Below are positions 13,117 to 13,783 of a stretch of DNA of 13,783 nt, piece after piece. The position numbers and the translations under genes were made by a program. The notes under the pieces are model-generated. The model ran no database searches and was not told where the DNA came from. It saw nothing but the letters and a program-made list of their open reading frames with translations. The stretch covers positions 1-13,783 of the forward strand of contig CANQTJ010000030.1 of assembly GCA_947626705.1 (NCBI GenBank). The letters run 5' to 3'. Source of the stretch: an uncultured Clostridia bacterium. Its GTDB lineage: Bacteria; Bacillota; Clostridia; TANB77; CAG-508. Each line of letters opens with the position of its first letter. Position 1 is the stretch's first letter.

Positions 13117-13783
13117 CTATTTTCCATAATAACTGTCTAACATAATTTGCTTAATTTCTTCAACTAATGGAACTCTTGGATTTGCAGTTGTACATTGGTC
13201 TTCAAAAGCTCTATCTGCTACCATATCAAGTTTTGATAAAAACTCATCTTCGTTAATACCTGCATCTTTAAAAGATTTTGGAATTCCTAAATTTTCATTT
13301 AATTCTTTTATTCTATTTACTAAGCTATTAACTCCTTCTTCAATTGTATCTGCCTTTAATCCTAATTTTTTTGCTAATTGGCAATATTTTTCATCTGCTA
13401 TAAAATATTCGTATTTAGGAAAAGACACAAATTTTGAAGGCTTAGTTCCATTATATTTTACAACATAAGGTAATAATATTGCATTAGCTCTCCCATGTGG
13501 TATATGATATTCTCCTCCCATTTTATGTGCTATTGAGTGACTTACTCCTAAAAATGCGTTTGTAAATGCCATTCCTGCTATTGTACTTGCATTGTGCATT
13601 TTTTCTCTTGCTAGTTTGTTACTTCCATCATTATACGCAATTTCTAAATATTTCATTACTATTTCAACTGCTTTTTCAGCTAGACCATCAGTATAATCTG
13701 ATGCCATATTTGATACATAAGCTTCTAATGCATGAGTTAATACGTCCATTCCTGTATCTGCTGTAACAGATTTTGGCAAACTC
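13117..13783 (-). CDS. adhE: Bifunctional aldehyde-alcohol dehydrogenase AdhE, C-terminal fragment
   Basis: The last 222 residues of an iron-dependent alcohol dehydrogenase; the gene enters from the right edge, so no start is expected. The iron ligands are visible as the Asp and His of GMDVLTHALEAYVS, the His of GVSHSIAHK and the His of IPHGRANAILLP. The ending RVPLVEEIKQIMLDSYYGK is characteristic of full-length AdhE rather than short alcohol dehydrogenases, so the aldehyde dehydrogenase half is expected beyond the window. In fermentative anaerobes AdhE converts acetyl-CoA to ethanol and regenerates NAD. The fragment is close enough to the family that I regard the identity as firm. No clear terminator follows it in 13003-13116. 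Confidence 0.9.
   Translation of the reverse strand, partial: SLPKSVTADTGMDVLTHALEAYVSNMASDYTDGLAEKAVEIVMKYLEIAYNDGSNKLAREKMHNASTIAGMAFTNAFLGVSHSIAHKMGGEYHIPHGRANAILLPYVVKYNGTKPSKFVSFPKYEYFIADEKYCQLAKKLGLKADTIEEGVNSLVNRIKELNENLGIPKSFKDAGINEDEFLSKLDMVADRAFEDQCTTANPRVPLVEEIKQIMLDSYYGK

Noticed and set aside
12542..13129. 195-residue plus-strand open frame with hydrophobic stretches
   Set aside because: Antisense to the 418-residue gene; the apparent membrane segments are reversed Glu/Lys-rich helices, and no ribosome site precedes it.
1..13783. CRISPR arrays, transposases, tRNA or rRNA genes
   Set aside because: No regularly spaced repeats, transposase motifs or RNA-gene signatures were seen on either strand.

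Overview
The window is very AT-rich (about a quarter G+C by eye), with strong AAGGAGG-type ribosome sites, sortase biology, a dnaG-rpoD operon and a clostridial-style AdhE. This points to a low-GC Gram-positive Bacillota, probably a clostridial lineage. Nearly all genes lie on the minus strand; one small repressor gene is on the plus strand. Lineage is inferred from gene content and base composition only.

Layout in transcription order, from high to low coordinates. The right edge holds the C-terminal third of a bifunctional aldehyde/alcohol dehydrogenase (adhE). Next come an unrecognised 418-residue helical repeat protein with its own terminator, then dnaG (primase) and rpoD (housekeeping sigma factor), tightly coupled. 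As written, rpoD is broken by a single-base deletion. After a large branched hairpin come an MscS-type channel and an OmpR-family response regulator with its histidine kinase. The left third is a surface-protein module. A divergent XRE repressor (plus strand) faces a secreted or membrane-anchored glycine-rich protein, which is split by a one-base insertion. After a terminator there is a second unit of a class D-like sortase and a thioester-domain/SpaA-like adhesin ending in LPVTG. The first codons of trmL sit at the left edge.

How the parts may work together. Three copies of a palindromic operator overlap the divergent promoters of the repressor and the glycine-rich gene, a textbook autoregulated switch. 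A separate 13-bp motif built on AA(T/C)TGTAAC occurs five times, always between genes. It lies upstream of the sortase operon, the kinase, the regulator (two copies) and mscS. I infer that it may be the binding site of the two-component system and would tie envelope sensing, the channel and surface-protein anchoring into one regulon.

The most unusual points are the thioester adhesin's signal peptide, which is encoded upstream of any ATG/GTG/TTG and seems to start at ATT (or has lost the G of ATG), and its sorting signal, which stops one residue after LPVTG with no membrane anchor. Single-base lesions in rpoD, in the glycine-rich gene and perhaps at the adhesin start suggest some may be assembly errors; the rpoD one almost certainly is, since that gene is essential.
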